From the NCBI RefSeq assembly GCF_019112545.1, contig NW_025064892.1:124001-188000 (forward strand): DNA of 64,000 nt, read 5' to 3'. This DNA is from Guyanagaster necrorhizus. Taxonomy: Eukaryota; Basidiomycota; Agaricomycetes; Agaricales; Physalacriaceae. The position numbers and the translations under genes were made by a program. The notes beneath the pieces were generated by a model that was given only the letters and a program-made list of their open reading frames with translations, had not been told where the DNA came from and searched no databases. Positions 43,511 to 55,860 of the stretch are shown piece by piece. Positions within the stretch are counted from its first letter, which is position 1; each line of letters begins with the position of its first letter.

Positions 43511-45615
43511 ATGAAGTCTATCAGGAAGTCCCTCAACGGGCACAAGGACTCGGTTCGCAATCACATTTCGACTCCCATACCACTGCCTTCAGTGTCCAAG
43601 CCCCCTACATCCATTATGCCACCCCAGAAGGTCATCAGGGCCATCTCGCCGTACCGGCCACAGGCACCCCAGGAGCTGCCTTTCAAGAAGGGGGACTTCT
43701 TCTATGTGCTTGGCGATGTTGAGCACCAGGGGTCTTGGTACGAGGCGCACAACCCAGTTACTGGTGCTCGTGGTCTCGTCCCAAAGGCAATGTTTGAGGA
43801 ATTTAACAGAACTTCTTCAATGTATGTTTGTCTCTTCCCCCATAATGTATATCTCATATCGGGCTTAGACATTCCAGTTACTCGACTCTTGCTCCTGAGG
43901 TCGCTCCATCTTCTAGCACTTTGTCAACACCCGGCAAGATAAAACCGTCAAAAACATTCTATGCCGTCGTTTTACATGACTTTGAAGCCGAGCGTGCTGA
44001 TGAGCTTGATGCTAAGCAAGGTGACAACATCACCGTCGTCGCACAGTCTAATCGCGAATGGTTTGTGGCCAAACCAATCGGTCGCCTGGGCCGCCCAGGC
44101 CTTATACCCGTTTCCTTTGTCCAGATCCATGATCCAACCACTGGAATTCCAGTTCCCGATGTCGATGCACTCATGGATGGTGGAGAACTGCCCAAGGTCG
44201 AAGACTGGAAGCGCGCCATGTTTAATTACAAACAAAACAGCATCTCTCTCGGTGTCATCGATTCGCCCAACAACCGTGAATCCGTTCCTAACAGTCCATT
44301 TGTCACCCATGCTCAGTCGCCTCGACCCAACGAACCCGATAACGTCCAAGGCCCTTCGCCTCACAAGCACTACCCCGACATACAGTCACAGGAACCGGAA
44401 TGCCTCCCTGAAGGCATTCTCCTTTCTGCGGATGTGGTCTCGTTTCACTTTGAAATGGAGGAGTATTGGTTCCGGATCGATGCCATCTTCCAACCTTACC
44501 CTCCTTTAGGCGAGAAGCATCTTCCACCGGCAAAACACTTGATTCTATTTCGGATATACAACGACTTTTATGACTTCCAAGTTTCTTTGCTCAACTCGTT
44601 TCCACAAGAGGCAGGTCGCGAAGAACCTAACTCGCGTATATTGCCCTTCATGCCCGGGCCAGCCTCAAGTGTCGATGATACTCTCACGGCGACTCGAAGA
44701 GCTGAGCTGGATGACTACTTGCACCGCCTTTGCAATTTGAGCAATGATGGCGCAAAATATATCCTGGAACACCGTGTTGTCAGGGAGTTCCTGGCACTTA
44801 AGCCTGGTGACGTCGAACAACCAGCGGAAGCGAGAATTGGGGAGGTTGATGCGTTGATAAACGACGATTTGTCGAGGGAAATCGAAGAATACGGAAGCGA
44901 AGTCCGTGATACACTTGGTCGGATGCGGATAGATGAATATGGCGACAAAAGTGACGGATCAGATTATGAGGATGAGGGGTATGCTCCCTCTCCGCAGCGC
45001 CAGGCTCAGGAGCAGTATTCATATGAGCGACATCCGTATGGTCCCAACAACGGACACCGACCGGCCGACGAAATGAATCTGCGCCTACATGCCCATGCCC
45101 AGAATCACCACCAACAGACCCAATCCACATCCTCGTTGAATCGTGCACCGTCCCCTTATGCGTCCAACTCGCGGTCAAACTCCCCCATTCCCGAACGGAG
45201 TCACTCGCCTCAATACAGTCAACCGCGGTGGAATTCGACTGCATCGCATCATGCTTCTGCGTCGACATCTTCCTTGCGGAATTCCCAGGCGGGCACCGGT
45301 ACACGCTCGAGATCACACTCTACGTCGACGACTCCGGCAATCTCGCACACGAATCCTCAGACTGCGTTCGTGAAGATCAAGATTTACGACGAGCATTCAG
45401 AGGATCTGATTGCGATACGGGTGCATCCCAAGGTGACCCGAGCGGAGTTGATGGAAAAGGTAAAGACTCGGCTGGGTCCAAACGTCGCGGATCTGCGATA
45501 CCGAGACAGTATGACGAACCAGTTTGTGGGTTTGCAGGACGATGGACAGCTGAGGGCTTGGATAGAAGGGACGGACAAGCATGTTCTATACGCTGCTTCG
45601 CCGGCGCTGGAATGA
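43511..45615 (+). CDS. BEM1: BEM1-like polarity scaffold
   Basis: Scaffold that joins Cdc42, its exchange factor Cdc24 and PAK kinases at sites of polarised growth. The domain order is that of Bem1/Scd2: SH3-1 (VIRAISPYRPQAPQELPFKK, GDFFYVLGDVEHQGSWYEAH, GLVPKAMFEEF), SH3-2 (FYAVVLHDFEAERADELDAK, NREWFVAKPIGRLGRPGLIP), a PX domain (EEYWFRIDAIFQPYPPL..., HLILFRIYNDFYDFQVSLLN, LPFMPGPASSVDDTL) and a C-terminal PB1 (AFVKIKIYDEHSEDLIAIRV, MEKVKTRLGPNVADLRYRDS, GTDKHVLYA). A Ser/Gln-rich linker separates PX and PB1. One intron follows EFNRTSS (donor GTATGTTT, acceptor GGCTTAG). The ATG at 43511 (MKSIRKSLNGHKDSVRNHI) lies directly after a T-tract. About 680 residues, close to the family norm. Confidence 0.95.
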
Positions 45616-45939
45616 ACTGTTACAAGACTTTGTATGTTTCCTCATTTTGCTTCTTCTCTCCAAGTTCTTTGTCTTTTTGCTCCTTTTTATTTCCTTCGAT
45701 TTCTTGTATTTCTCTTGAACCATAGGTATATGTAATATGGCTACATTGACTACGGCTATTAGTTTGTTCTCTTTTATGATTTAGTCACATTATTGTGAAT
45801 TACACAGCGATGTAGGATGTTTTCATGTAACCATTCAAGCTAAGAAATAATTAGTGGTGGATGATGTCATAAGTGGCATGTGACTTCTGAGAGGCCCGGA
45901 GTCGGTCGCCCCCGTATTTGGCCTTGACATCGAACAGCA

Positions 45940-46559
45940 ATGGTCTCGTTACTCCGAACTCTGCGCAGTGCGCGCCGGGTAGGCCTGAAGGAATGGTGGA
46001 GGCAGATGCAGTACATTGGTGACGCCAAATCTGGTACATACGTCGGCAAGGACCAGTAAGCTGCCGCTCAGTTAGAGACCAGGAAGGGCGCTGACGATGC
46101 ATTCAGGTTCGGAAACAGATACTACGAGAACAGGAATGCAGAGGAAGAAATTCCTGGTGTGCTGTGCTTATTTTCGGGAATGTGAATGCATGCTGACACG
46201 AGGAATAGGTCGTCATCGATGGGTAGACTACGCTCAAGTATGCCCGCCCTTATTTCCGGTTAACAGGTCGCTGATTGTCTGCAGCACTATTACCAAGCGT
46301 CGCAAGTACCTCCAGAATGGCATTCATGGATCCAGCACATCCGGAAGGATCCTCCGACTCAGGATCTCATTATGCAGAGCTCGAGGCAACCATGGCAGCA
46401 GGTGTGTCCAGCTGGCAGGCGGCATATTGGTGCTTTAACAATGAACTTCACTAGGAATGGTCCGAAACCCTGACTGGCACCCGCGGCGCGTACAAGCCAT
46501 ACAACACCGCTGCTCCCAAGATAAATGCTTGGGAACCCAAAGTGACGTCTCGTGGTTAA
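45940..46559 (+). CDS. NDUFA12: NADH:ubiquinone oxidoreductase subunit NDUFA12 (B17.2)
   Basis: Accessory subunit of mitochondrial complex I on the matrix side. The 138-residue product reads MVSLLRTLRSARRVGLKEWW, RQMQYIGDAKSGTYVGKDQF, GNRYYENRNAEEEIPGRHRW, VDYAQHYYQASQVPPEWHSW and IQHIRKDPPTQ, matching the family signatures (G-x-D-x-FGN-x-YYEN, the RHRWV segment, and PPEWHxW). It ends YNTAAPKINAWEPKVTSRG. Four short introns split it. The stop is only 32 bp from the stop codon of the convergent oxidoreductase gene, so their transcripts must overlap or the terminators must be very compact. Confidence 0.95.
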
Positions 46560-46591
46560 ATCCGCTTTGTATCAAGAAAACAATTTACATT

Positions 46592-48044
46592 TCACTTTTT
46601 GAGCAAATCTTCTACCACGTATTCTGCCAATGCCATGCAGCTGGTCAATCCGGGGCTTTCAATACCCAGAAGACTAATCATAGGGTTTTTCACACTCCCA
46701 TCTGACCTGATCACAAAGTCCTGAAAACCGCTGTTCGGCGGGGCTATTTTAGGCCTGATTCCAACGTAGTCTGTTTGCATTCCCTCGAGAGATACCGCCG
46801 GTAGGTAGCTAGTGACGGCGCTATGCATCTCTGGCAGCCTTGAGCTATCTGGGATGAGATGTAGTCTCCAAAAATCAACTTTTTCCTCAGATCCAGGAGA
46901 AAGCCATTCAAGGTCTGGTCCAAAGCGTACTTTTCCTTGTAAATCTATAGTAAGATGAGTGCCTAAGGAGTGGAAGGCATGTGCGTTGGGGCCTGTTTCT
47001 GGACATGGATAGATTAGGTGAGAAATCCCAGCGATGCCAGGGCCATTATACGACGCGTATGACCCTCGTGCAAAGTACATTGATATATGCTGTTGGGGAG
47101 GGAGTATGGAGTTGAGGATAAATGGAGCCGACAGGCCTGCTGCGTTGACAAGGGTATGTGCCAGAATGGCATCGGGTTCTTGGGCATCACCAGTTAGCGT
47201 CTGTACGACCCAGCCATTTTTTGCTGGGTCGACACGAAGGACTTGGGTGGAATAGACGGCATCTGTGATATCCGACTCGAAGCTCTCCATGAGGGTGTGA
47301 GAGTCTATTATTCCAGTCTCGGGACACCAGAGCACGGCCGCTATGTCAGGAGATAGATTGGGTTCCATAGCACGCGCTGCATCACCGCTGATGAGTTCGG
47401 TGGGCAGGACAGGTTCATGTTCATCGAAATACGGAGGTCGCTTGAGGTTCCGAGCTTTGGCATGAAGGCTTTCAATGTAGGGTCGTTGATCGTCGTAGGC
47501 AACGACTATCTTTCCAGTCTTGCGATGAGGTATGCTGTGAGAGTTGCAGTGCTTGTAGAGTAGCTGTCTGCCGCGCAGACAAAAGCGCGTCTTGAGGGAG
47601 TCGGGGGGATAGTAGAGACCTGGCATACTTTAGAGGCATCCCGGGCAGATTCTGCTGTAATTATTCACCAGAATGAATCACTTCCGAGTTTCGAGAACTG
47701 CAGCAAGGCCGTCAGTGCCGCGACAGTGCATTGCAGCATAATACTTGCCTGGTTTCTTCGCCTGGATGGCCATGCCTCTCTACGAGGTAAGTTGACTTCG
47801 AAGGAAAGCTGCGGCAGAGATGGCGCGCTATTGCTAAGCCCACGACGCCTGGGTTTCCTTCAGCGTTCGTACCGCTGACAACTGGTCATATATCTTGCCT
47901 CCCCCTACTACTAGGTGATCCACAGAAAATTCAGGGGCCTGGTATGAGATAAGAATGGATACTTGTACGATCAGTAAAGCATACCTTGAACTTGAATCTT
48001 GCATGCGTATTTAGTGCCACGGTGAGCCCTCGTACTGAACTCAT
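46592..48044 (-). CDS. L2HGDH: FAD-dependent oxidoreductase, L-2-hydroxyglutarate dehydrogenase-like
   Basis: Oxidises L-2-hydroxyglutarate to 2-oxoglutarate, repairing a metabolic by-product, probably in mitochondria. Start MSSVRGLTVALNTHARFKFK at 48044 is presequence-like and leads into APEFSVDHLVVGGGVVGLAI, the FAD dinucleotide fold. Then come ARHLCRSFPSKSTYLVERHG, SSRNSEVIHSGLYYPPDSLK and TRFCLRGRQLLYKHC, followed by long uninterrupted sequence with EMHSAVTSYLPAVS-type and GIESPGLTSCMALAEYVVED motifs near the end. Two of its introns start with GC (47849-47898 and 47698-47748); removing them gives the conserved GGGVVGLA and NSEVIHSG. Total about 430 residues. Related DAO-family enzymes cannot be fully excluded. 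Confidence 0.88.
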
Positions 48045-48469
48045 CACTGATCAGGATATACTCGGATTTCAAATACTGCCTCCCACATTCGGAAGCAATG
48101 CCGGTCTTCCGATCTGTGCCGATTGACTTGTCGAAGATTCTCATGCTACAAGGCAAGTGTAAGTAAATGGCGTGGCTGATGTAAAGCTGCAAAAATTTGC
48201 TACAGCTGTACGCAGAACATCTAGACGTAGAAGGGAAGAATTAGCACCCAAGCCCCTAACCCAAAGCGAATGACAAACAAAGCGCAACACCGAATTTTCT
48301 GAACTCGTCACGTCCATTCTCGCGCGTCAAATTCCGAGTATGGCCATGGCGGTACGTTGCGGTTTTTTCTTTTCTTCTTTGCTGACTTGATAATTTCTGT
48401 AGTCATCGTGTTCCCGTGTTATTCGCCTTTCCCTGCCCCGCTCCCGGTGCGCTCAGTTCACTTTTCTCC
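48045..48469. other. Divergent promoter region
   Basis: Between the L2HGDH-like and L12 start codons. An ATG at 48339 is followed at once by a GTACGT donor and an acceptor lies near 48402, so the L12 gene may have a spliced 5' leader or an alternative first exon here. Confidence 0.45.
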
Positions 48470-49110
48470 ATGTCTTGCTTGCCTCATACCTTCGTTGCCA
48501 GATATTCAATACTCTTCCCCTCACGAAGATGTTTGGCAACAGCTGCGGAACCAGCCAAGTCTACCCCATCACCACCACCCCCTCCAGCGTCGACCTCCAA
48601 AGATCCAACGATAAACCGCATCGTTGACGATATTTCCGGTTTGACTCTCCTCCAGGCTGCTGATCTTGTCACACTCCTCAAGGTGCGTCGGAATACTGCA
48701 TTCAACACCCACTGGTATTCACGATAGATATAGTCGCGCCTCAATATCCAAGAAATCGCCATGCCGGCCGCCGCGCCTGTCGCAGCAGCACCCGTGGCTG
48801 CCGCTGAAGAACCTGAAGCAGAGAAACCCAAGGAGAAGACCGTGTTCAACGTCAAGCTCGAGTCTTTCGATGCTGGGTCTAAACCAAAGGTCATTCGGGA
48901 GGTCAAAGCACTGGTGCCAAATCTTACTCTCATAGACGTGCGTTCTCGAACACCTTATCCTTATCCGAATACTTACCGACGCGTCTCATTCAGGCCAAGA
49001 AATTCGTGGAATCACTACCCAAGGTACTCAAGGAGAACTTGCCGAAGGAGGAGGCAGAAAAACTCAAAGCCACTTTCGAGGCTCTGGGCTCAGTTGTCAC
49101 GTTGGACTAA
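48470..49110 (+). CDS. MRPL12: Mitochondrial ribosomal protein L7/L12 (bL12m)
   Basis: Stalk protein of the mitochondrial large ribosomal subunit that recruits translation factors. An N-terminal presequence (MSCLPHTFVARYSILFPSRR, then CLATAAEPA) is followed by the dimerisation domain NRIVDDISGLTLLQAADLVT, a flexible Ala/Pro hinge (AAAPVAAAPVAAAEEPEAE), and the C-terminal domain KTVFNVKLESFDAGSKPKVI, REVKALVPNLTLIDAKKFVE, SLPKVLKENLPKEEAEKLKA and LGSVVTLD. Two introns (after TLLK and after TLID) restore the frame. About 177 residues, the usual length. The ATG at 48470 is the one directly preceding the presequence; an earlier ATG at 48339 could belong to a 5' exon. Confidence 0.93.
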
Positions 49111-49265
49111 AACCATTGTCCTGCTCAGGAGATTTATACACCGATATAAAATCACAAAATCGCGCGTCCGTCTCATTTGTTGTGAGATACAATGAGGTTG
49201 ATATATATGTCAAACATGAATAAAGCACCTTGGCCTAAAAGGTCAAGAAAAGTGAAGAATCGCGA

Positions 49266-51995
49266 TCACTCTTCTGAGAGATAGCGGTACTCGAAGCGGA
49301 AGTCGCTCTTCTTCCTTTGACACCATGACCCTTCCCAGTCAAAGTAAACGTACACCCCTTGCTCGTACTCCTCCGTTATGGCCTGGGGCTCTGAGTGTCG
49401 CTGGAACCATGTCAGATATTTCACGTGGAATCGCCAGGACTGGCGCTTCAGCTCTTTTGCCGCAAGATACCTCGCCACGATGTTAATAACGGATACGATA
49501 CGTAGGAAGGAACTTCAACTCACTGATGATATGTCCCCGGGAGGAAGTAGAACACATAGAACAACGTTTCTACATCCAACTGCGAAAATATTGCAGGGGT
49601 ACTCAATAGAGGATGCGGTGTCTGAGGGTAATACGACGCTGTCTGGTAAGGCGTTCTCGGGACATAGTATTTGGGCCTGGAAAATAATACTCAGAAACCC
49701 AGTGAGACTTAAGATCATCATAGCATACTTCTCAGTATCTTGTGGTTGCGGCATGCTCGAATATCCACCCTCGAGCATTTTATGCACGTTATCATTGTTC
49801 GGCACCCGTAGAGCTGCGAGCGACATGAGCCGACATGGGGGACAGAAGGTACGACGGCTTCACGCACCTTTCTGCTTTACACTCTCAAACGACACCACTA
49901 GATCTGAGAGGGAGCCAGGGAACGCGCCCGGAGCGGCCGATGGCCTGTGTTGCTGTTGCACAGAGATTGTCTCTGCTGGTACTTTGACGCCAGGAGGGAA
50001 CTGCGGTACTTGCGCTTGTGAAGGCAAAGGTGACGAGCCAGACGTTGAGGGACCTGCTGCTTGCTGCACCTGCTGCGGCAGGGGCGAGGGTTGTGGTTGC
50101 GTCTGCGCTGAACCGTTGGCGGTCTGATCAGATGAGATGGCTAGCACATGCTATAGAGATGTCAATATTGAAGAATGAATAAAAAAAAGTTAGGCCTTCA
50201 CCGATGCGCTGGGTGACTGGGCAGCCACCTTGAGTTCAGACACCGAATCTACCGACAACGTTAGATATTCACACCTGACAAACAACCTAAACACACCTAT
50301 TCGTGTTGCCAACATCCTTTGGGGCGAAGACGTCGCTGCAGGGCCGTCAAGTGAACTTGGTACGGCTTCTGACACCACCGGTGATTCCTGACTGGAATAG
50401 AACGAACCATCGGGCTGTTGGGAAGCAGCAGATGATAGCATAGGGCTCGTTACAGATGGATGCGTCAAGCTTGGCGACGATAGAGTAGCTTGTTCTGATT
50501 GATATGATATTGGAGGAACGGCCGACAACGGAGGGGCATTTGACGTTGGAGGTGACACTATTGTAGTCGCTGAAGCCGGCGCCGGCGGCGCTACTGCAGC
50601 AGCAGCAGCAGTTGCATACCGTATTGGCGGCAGTGTAGCTACCGACCGAGGTGTAGGCAAGCCCGCCTTCACTATGCTGGACATAGGCTGCTGAGCAAAA
50701 TTCGGATTTGGGGGTGAGGGCTTCGCTACTGGAAAAATTCAGACGATGAAAGTGCGGATCCACAATGTATGCATACTATCCACAGAATGTTCTGAGAACA
50801 GAACGTTTCAGCTGACATGCTAATGAAGCATTGTAAAACAACTTACTCCGTAGCTGTAGTGTCGACTTCTTTAATATTGGACTTTCGTGTTGTTTGCTGC
50901 TGGCAACACTTTCCTCGTCATGTTTCTTCGGCGTTCTTGGTGGTAGGTCGACTGGGACGCTTTCAAAGCTAGGCACATGCAGATGTTGACTGGCGACATT
51001 ACCTTCGCTGTGTCCATCTGATTCGTCACTGTCATCATCATCACCTGCAGGCAGACCGAATTTCTCTTCTTCCTCATCCAGATTGAGGTCGTCGTATATA
51101 CCCTCATCTTCGTCGAAGTCTTCTTCCTGTATCCATTGTTCCATTTCAACTGACAAAGGCAGACACAACCCAACGAACCGTATTGCTCTCCACAAAATAT
51201 GACACATCCTCATGAAGCCCTGTGACTTTCTCTGTTGTCAAGGAACCGTTCTGCAGGAGCCGTAAAACAAGCTCCAGCCGGCTGACGTGCCATTTCCGTC
51301 GCTCATTCAGATGCTCGAGGTCCTCCAAGCGACCAGCTGTCGACGACGCCTTCCCTCTCTTTTTACCCGTGCCTTGTAGAGCCTCGATCTCTGCCTCCGC
51401 CTGCTCGATTTGCATCTGAAGCTCTTCAACTTTGCTTTGCAGCCATAAGGTCTCTTCTTCTTTCTCCTGCTCTTTGGGATCCAGTTTCGCGGCTTGTATG
51501 AGACCGATTGTAGAAAACGCTTTCGTCTTCATTTCTTTCTCGCAGGCTTTGAACTTCTCCATTTGCTAAATAGGCAAATTGGCATCAGCACGGTGAAGTG
51601 CTGAGATCAAGCGACGCGTGTATCCTCGTTTCCATTGTATGGACGAAGAGAAATACATGGCAAAAATGAATGGAATGGAAAAATTGCTCACCGTTTCGAT
51701 CAACTTCCGGTTGTCTAACAGCTGTGACTTGTCCTTAATGTCATTGCTGGCCACCCACGTCTTGATCTGGTCCCGTAGTCGCTGTAATTTCTTGATCTGT
51801 GTCTTGAGATCCATTTCGAGCTTCTCCTTCTGCGTTTGGTTAGTCGAAGACTGCATCTTTTCATATATACTCTCGAAGAGGTCGACACCTTCGGCAACCT
51901 TTTTCAAGGTGCGGTCGATTTCGGCTAAGCGGACATCATGATGCATTCTCTGGTATAACAGAAATCGACCGACTTTGAAGTTTCCGTGCCGCCAT
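49266..51995 (-). CDS. NOT3: CCR4-NOT subunit NOT3/NOT5 (CNOT3-like)
   Basis: Subunit of the CCR4-NOT deadenylase complex, which controls mRNA decay and transcription. The N-terminal coiled coil is exactly that of the family: start [78 protein letters not shown] and [20 protein letters not shown]. An acidic stretch and a long Ser/Pro/Ala-rich linker follow (with a CAG-type alanine/serine run near 50595). The C-terminal NOT box reads [60 protein letters not shown] and [20 protein letters not shown], ending RYLSEE. Multiple short introns. The start at 51995 requires joining the first 22-nt exon piece to EIDRTLKK through a 48-nt intron. Confidence 0.93.
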
Positions 51996-53673
51996 GGCGA
52001 ACACAAGAGAATATCCTGAGCTGTACGAACTGTTCGGTGGTTAAGCTGGTGGAAGAGATCAATGCCAAATACAAGTAAACTGTCGCGAAATAACGGCCTG
52101 AAACGACTGATTATGTAAGACATTCCGAATCAGACATGAGCTATGGGTTGCATTGGATGCTGTCGAGGCAGAGCATCAGTCCACCCAGAACGCATCTTCG
52201 TCAAGGAGATAAAGTGCTTCAGCACGAGCAGATTTCGAGCTGTGGTCAGTTTCCTGTTTACGCCCCGCCGTCTCCCAGTCATGAATGTTGTTATAGATGG
52301 CCTCTTTCTCATCATAATATCATACAAATCTTCCAGAAGAATATGCACTTAGTATGAAGTGCGCTCGAGAGGTCACCGATGCGGTATCTGCATTAATGGT
52401 TTTCCGTTAGGATCACGGTAGGAATGGCTGTTAGACAAACTCAGTATGGACTCTATTTAGGCGAGTCGCATGCAGCGTATCTCCTGTTTACTTGTCAGTG
52501 TGGCTCTAGTGCTTACGGTGGCGTTTTTGGATAGATCCACGTCGCTTCTTGAGGACAAGTCGGAAAGGGTGTCTTTCTGTCGATGTTTTCTTCTTGTCCA
52601 CATTTTCATATCCCAGTTGGTGAGAACTCATATGAGTAACGGCGTAATAAATGACATCGTGCTGATATGCTTCTGTATCGAAGGTCAGCAGCTGCAAGTG
52701 ACTTCATACTGCAAAGTATTCCTTTTACACAAGCTTGCTTCCCAGCGAAGGCCCATTTCTTTATCTTGTTACCGCAATACCAGAGCAGCCCATTCCTGTA
52801 TTCTCTACTCCGTCGGACATCATCTGTCTACCAAAGTTATGATAACCCCGTGCGTGTGCGCCTTCCTCTGACGACCAAAGATTCACCGTGACGCATGCTC
52901 AAAGGTCGGAGAAGCCCATGTAGTTCTTCTCAATTTCCGATGGATTTGGGAAGTTAATAATCTGGCAAGCCGCAGTGGGTTAGGCCAATAAACTTGGGAG
53001 CCGCACCTTGAGTTTGCGCCTCCCGATTCCAGATCTTCAGTTGGCGCGTGCCTACCATCGTCACGAGCTTCTCGTTCGAAGGAAATAATTCTTTTTGGAT
53101 TGAAATTTCGTGCTCCGTCTGCTGCAACCTGAAGGGCTTTAGCTTGAATCGCGACATGTTTTTTTTTCTATGGATGAATAGATGGGATAACAGTCTGCAG
53201 CTGCCCACGGTGATGCATTTATTCTGTGCATGGTTTTTTGAACCGTGCCTCGATTTTCTATTGAGAAGGCGCATGTCTTCGGAACCAACAGCTTTGTACG
53301 TACGCGTGCCACTTGTATCTTCGCATGTACACTTAGCTTCTTTACATCAGGTCCTCAAATCCGGGCGACGCTCAGCTCAACCCACGCAAAATATTCTCTT
53401 CTGTTGTACAATCCATCCGACGGGATCGAAGCCCCAAGCTCTCCTCGTTTTCCTGCATTCCAGGCTGCTGCCGTGGAGGGGAATAAAGCGTTCCTCCTGG
53501 TTCTGGTGCTTCGATTACCACTTTTTTGTAATGGATTCTCGTGCGCTTCCTGCCGACGACCCGTGTTATTAAAGCCGGCAATCCAGAGTGCATACTGAAT
53601 CGTGATAACCTTTTCCTCCATCTGCTTTCATCCGTTCCTCTACGCTATAAGTACCGCATCATCTCAAGCAGAA
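51996..53673. other. 1.7 kb without an assigned gene
   Basis: Short frames only. Two are worth noting. Minus 52954-53157 starts with a real ATG and reads MSRFKLKPFRLQQTEHEISI, then QKELFPSNEKLVTMVGTRQL (67 residues, charged, no family recognised). Plus 52143-52352 begins MGCIGCCRGRASVHPERIF. Neither could be extended with splice sites. The promoters of NOT3 and the DUF6534 gene lie here. Confidence 0.4.
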
Positions 53674-55860
53674 ATGTCGGACGTGCAGGCCCATCTGGTT
53701 GTGGACAACACGTAGGTGCTAGAAGCTGTTCATTGGTCAAAGCTCATGTGCTTTCAGAATGGGTGCCGCTTTCATCGGTGTCATTATTGCTGCTTGGTAT
53801 GTCAATCTGTGACCGTAACATTGAAAACTCAATGCTAGTATTTTTCAGCCTGTACGGAGGTAGGGAGATAAATTTTCAATCCTTTGGACGTCGACTAATC
53901 GATGACGCAGTGTCTTGCGTCCAGACGTGGTACTACTTCAATCAGTATCAGACTGTAAGTATATGATTTTCCTATGTTCAAACGGTTTTCCAATTGAAGT
54001 TGTCCCGATCAGGATGTGTGGTACATCAAGTCTCTGGTGAGCCTAGGCCCTCCTCCTTTCGCCTTGTAATACCAAGGGACCGTTCTCCAGGTCGCGATAG
54101 TTTGGCTGTTCGACTCAGTTCATCAAGCCTTGATATCCCATACAGGTAGGGTGTATCTTGACAAATAACATGCGGGGCGTTAAACGAACCCGCAGTCTAC
54201 TACTATGTTGTTACCAACTTCAGTAATCCGACAGAGCAGGAAAATCTAGTTTGGTGAATGCTGATCTCTTTCCTAGCCATTCGGTATTGATCCCTTTTGC
54301 AGGAGCATTTTGGTACGAACCATCTTATTTTAAGAAACGTCAAGATTGATACTTGACCTGACTGGTCATTTTCTAGTTGGAGGTTTTGTTTAATGTGAGT
54401 TTATTGAGCATTCAGGGCACCGCCTTCATCTAACAGTTCCGGTCTAGGGATTCATCGGCTTCTTGGTCCAAAGGCCTGTTTCCGTCTATTCTCCTGTTCC
54501 CCTTTGCTTATATGTCTGCAGTTTCTTGACCATGCGCGTTTGGCGTCGTATGTCTAGTAATTCAATGAAAATCTTTGTTCAACTGAAAACGATTATAGTA
54601 GGCAACGAAAATGTCGCACTGACTGCCGTGATCGCAAGTATAATTTCTGGTGGACTTTAACTTCACGCTGAAAATTCGTAATCCTTTTCAGACTTGTCTG
54701 GTGTTGACAGAGTTTGGTGAGTCCCTTTGTTTTATGTGTCCACATCTCTGTTGATTTCCGATTCCCAGGCTGTTCCGTTGGTATGTCCTATCTGCATTGT
54801 TATCTCGTCTTCTGACGCTGAATTTCATGTGCAGCGTTCACAATTCAGTCGTTGGTATCTATCCGCTAAATCACAGCCCATATACTAATGGCGTTCCTAG
54901 CATGAAGCTCTCAACCTGGGCTGATCTGACTCATATGAGAGTGCGTTCGTTCGTCGCTTCTTACTTTGCACCATATCTAAGAATCGTGTCAGGGTTTGTC
55001 GATGACCGTCAACGTCGTCGGTGCCATATCGGACGTCCTCATAGCCGCGAGTCTCTTTTACTTCTTGCATCGTTCCCGGACAGGCTTCAAACAGTACGCT
55101 TTGAGTTTTCGATTCATTATCAAGGCTGATCCTCCACCTGCCACAGATCGGACACTATGATCAGCAAACTGGTGGGTGCTGTCAACATTGCCTAAAATAT
55201 ACTCCTCGTATTGATCATCTGTGTAGATATTGTTCAGTGTGAGCACCGGCTTGATGACCAGTGTCTGTGCTGTAGCGTCACTTATTTCCGTTTGTATCCT
55301 TTGTTTTCGAGGGCAATCCTTTCAACTGACCTCTCTACTAGATCCTAATCTGGGGAAAGACTCTTATCTATGTCGCCTTTTACTTCAGTCTGGGAAGACG
55401 TAAGCATCCGCGTTTTTATGCCATAAATTCTCCCTCATGAATTTGGTGCCAGTCTATTCCAATTCCGTCCTTGCTACTCTCAACGCTCGCAAGAGCATCA
55501 GAGGTCTTTCTGAAGCCGGCGATATGGGTGACTTGACGCTTTCTCTTAACACCTTTAAGACCGGATTGCCACGGTTTGCTACCACAGTGGTAATTCATTT
55601 CTTTGCGTGGAACTTGTTCAGGCTCAATCCCTTGTTGCCAGCCGCGCCAGACAAACATTTCTATCAAGATTGATACCACGCAAGAGTGCGTGCGAGACGA
55701 TATCGGAGGAGGGTTGGATGTACGTCGTTCTTTACTGCGTCATATCCTGTTGAGTTGACCATGCTTCTCTGTACAGTCGGCCTTAACGGAAAAATCGGAA
55801 AAGTCATTCAAAGACTCGGAGGAGGGCGTCCATGCGATTTGTGTGAACACTGCCGTATAA
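53674..55860 (+). CDS. DUF6534 multi-pass membrane protein
   Basis: Member of a large Agaricomycete family of probable seven-helix plasma-membrane proteins of unknown function. After removing about fifteen introns the protein reads MSDVQAHLVVDNTMGAAFIG, VIIAACLYGVSCVQTWYYFN, DVWYIKSLVAIVWLFDSVHQ, FNGFIGFLVQSFLTMRVWRL, SMKLSTWADLTHMRGLSMTV, NVVGAISDVLIAASLFYFLH, RSRTGFKQ, FSVSTGLMTSVCAVASLIS, ILIWGKTLIYVAFYFSLGRL and YSNSVLATLNARKSIRG, ending GVHAICVNTAV. The segments following VGAISD and ending ATLNARKS are the DUF6534 signature. Several coding exons are only 10-26 nt long, and one intron (54474-54521) appears to use a GC donor. The start at 53674 and end at 55860 fit the family pattern. Confidence 0.88.

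Noticed and set aside
50590..50615. CAG/GCA trinucleotide repeat as a possible unstable microsatellite
   Set aside because: Only about six units inside the low-complexity linker of NOT3; ordinary for such linkers.
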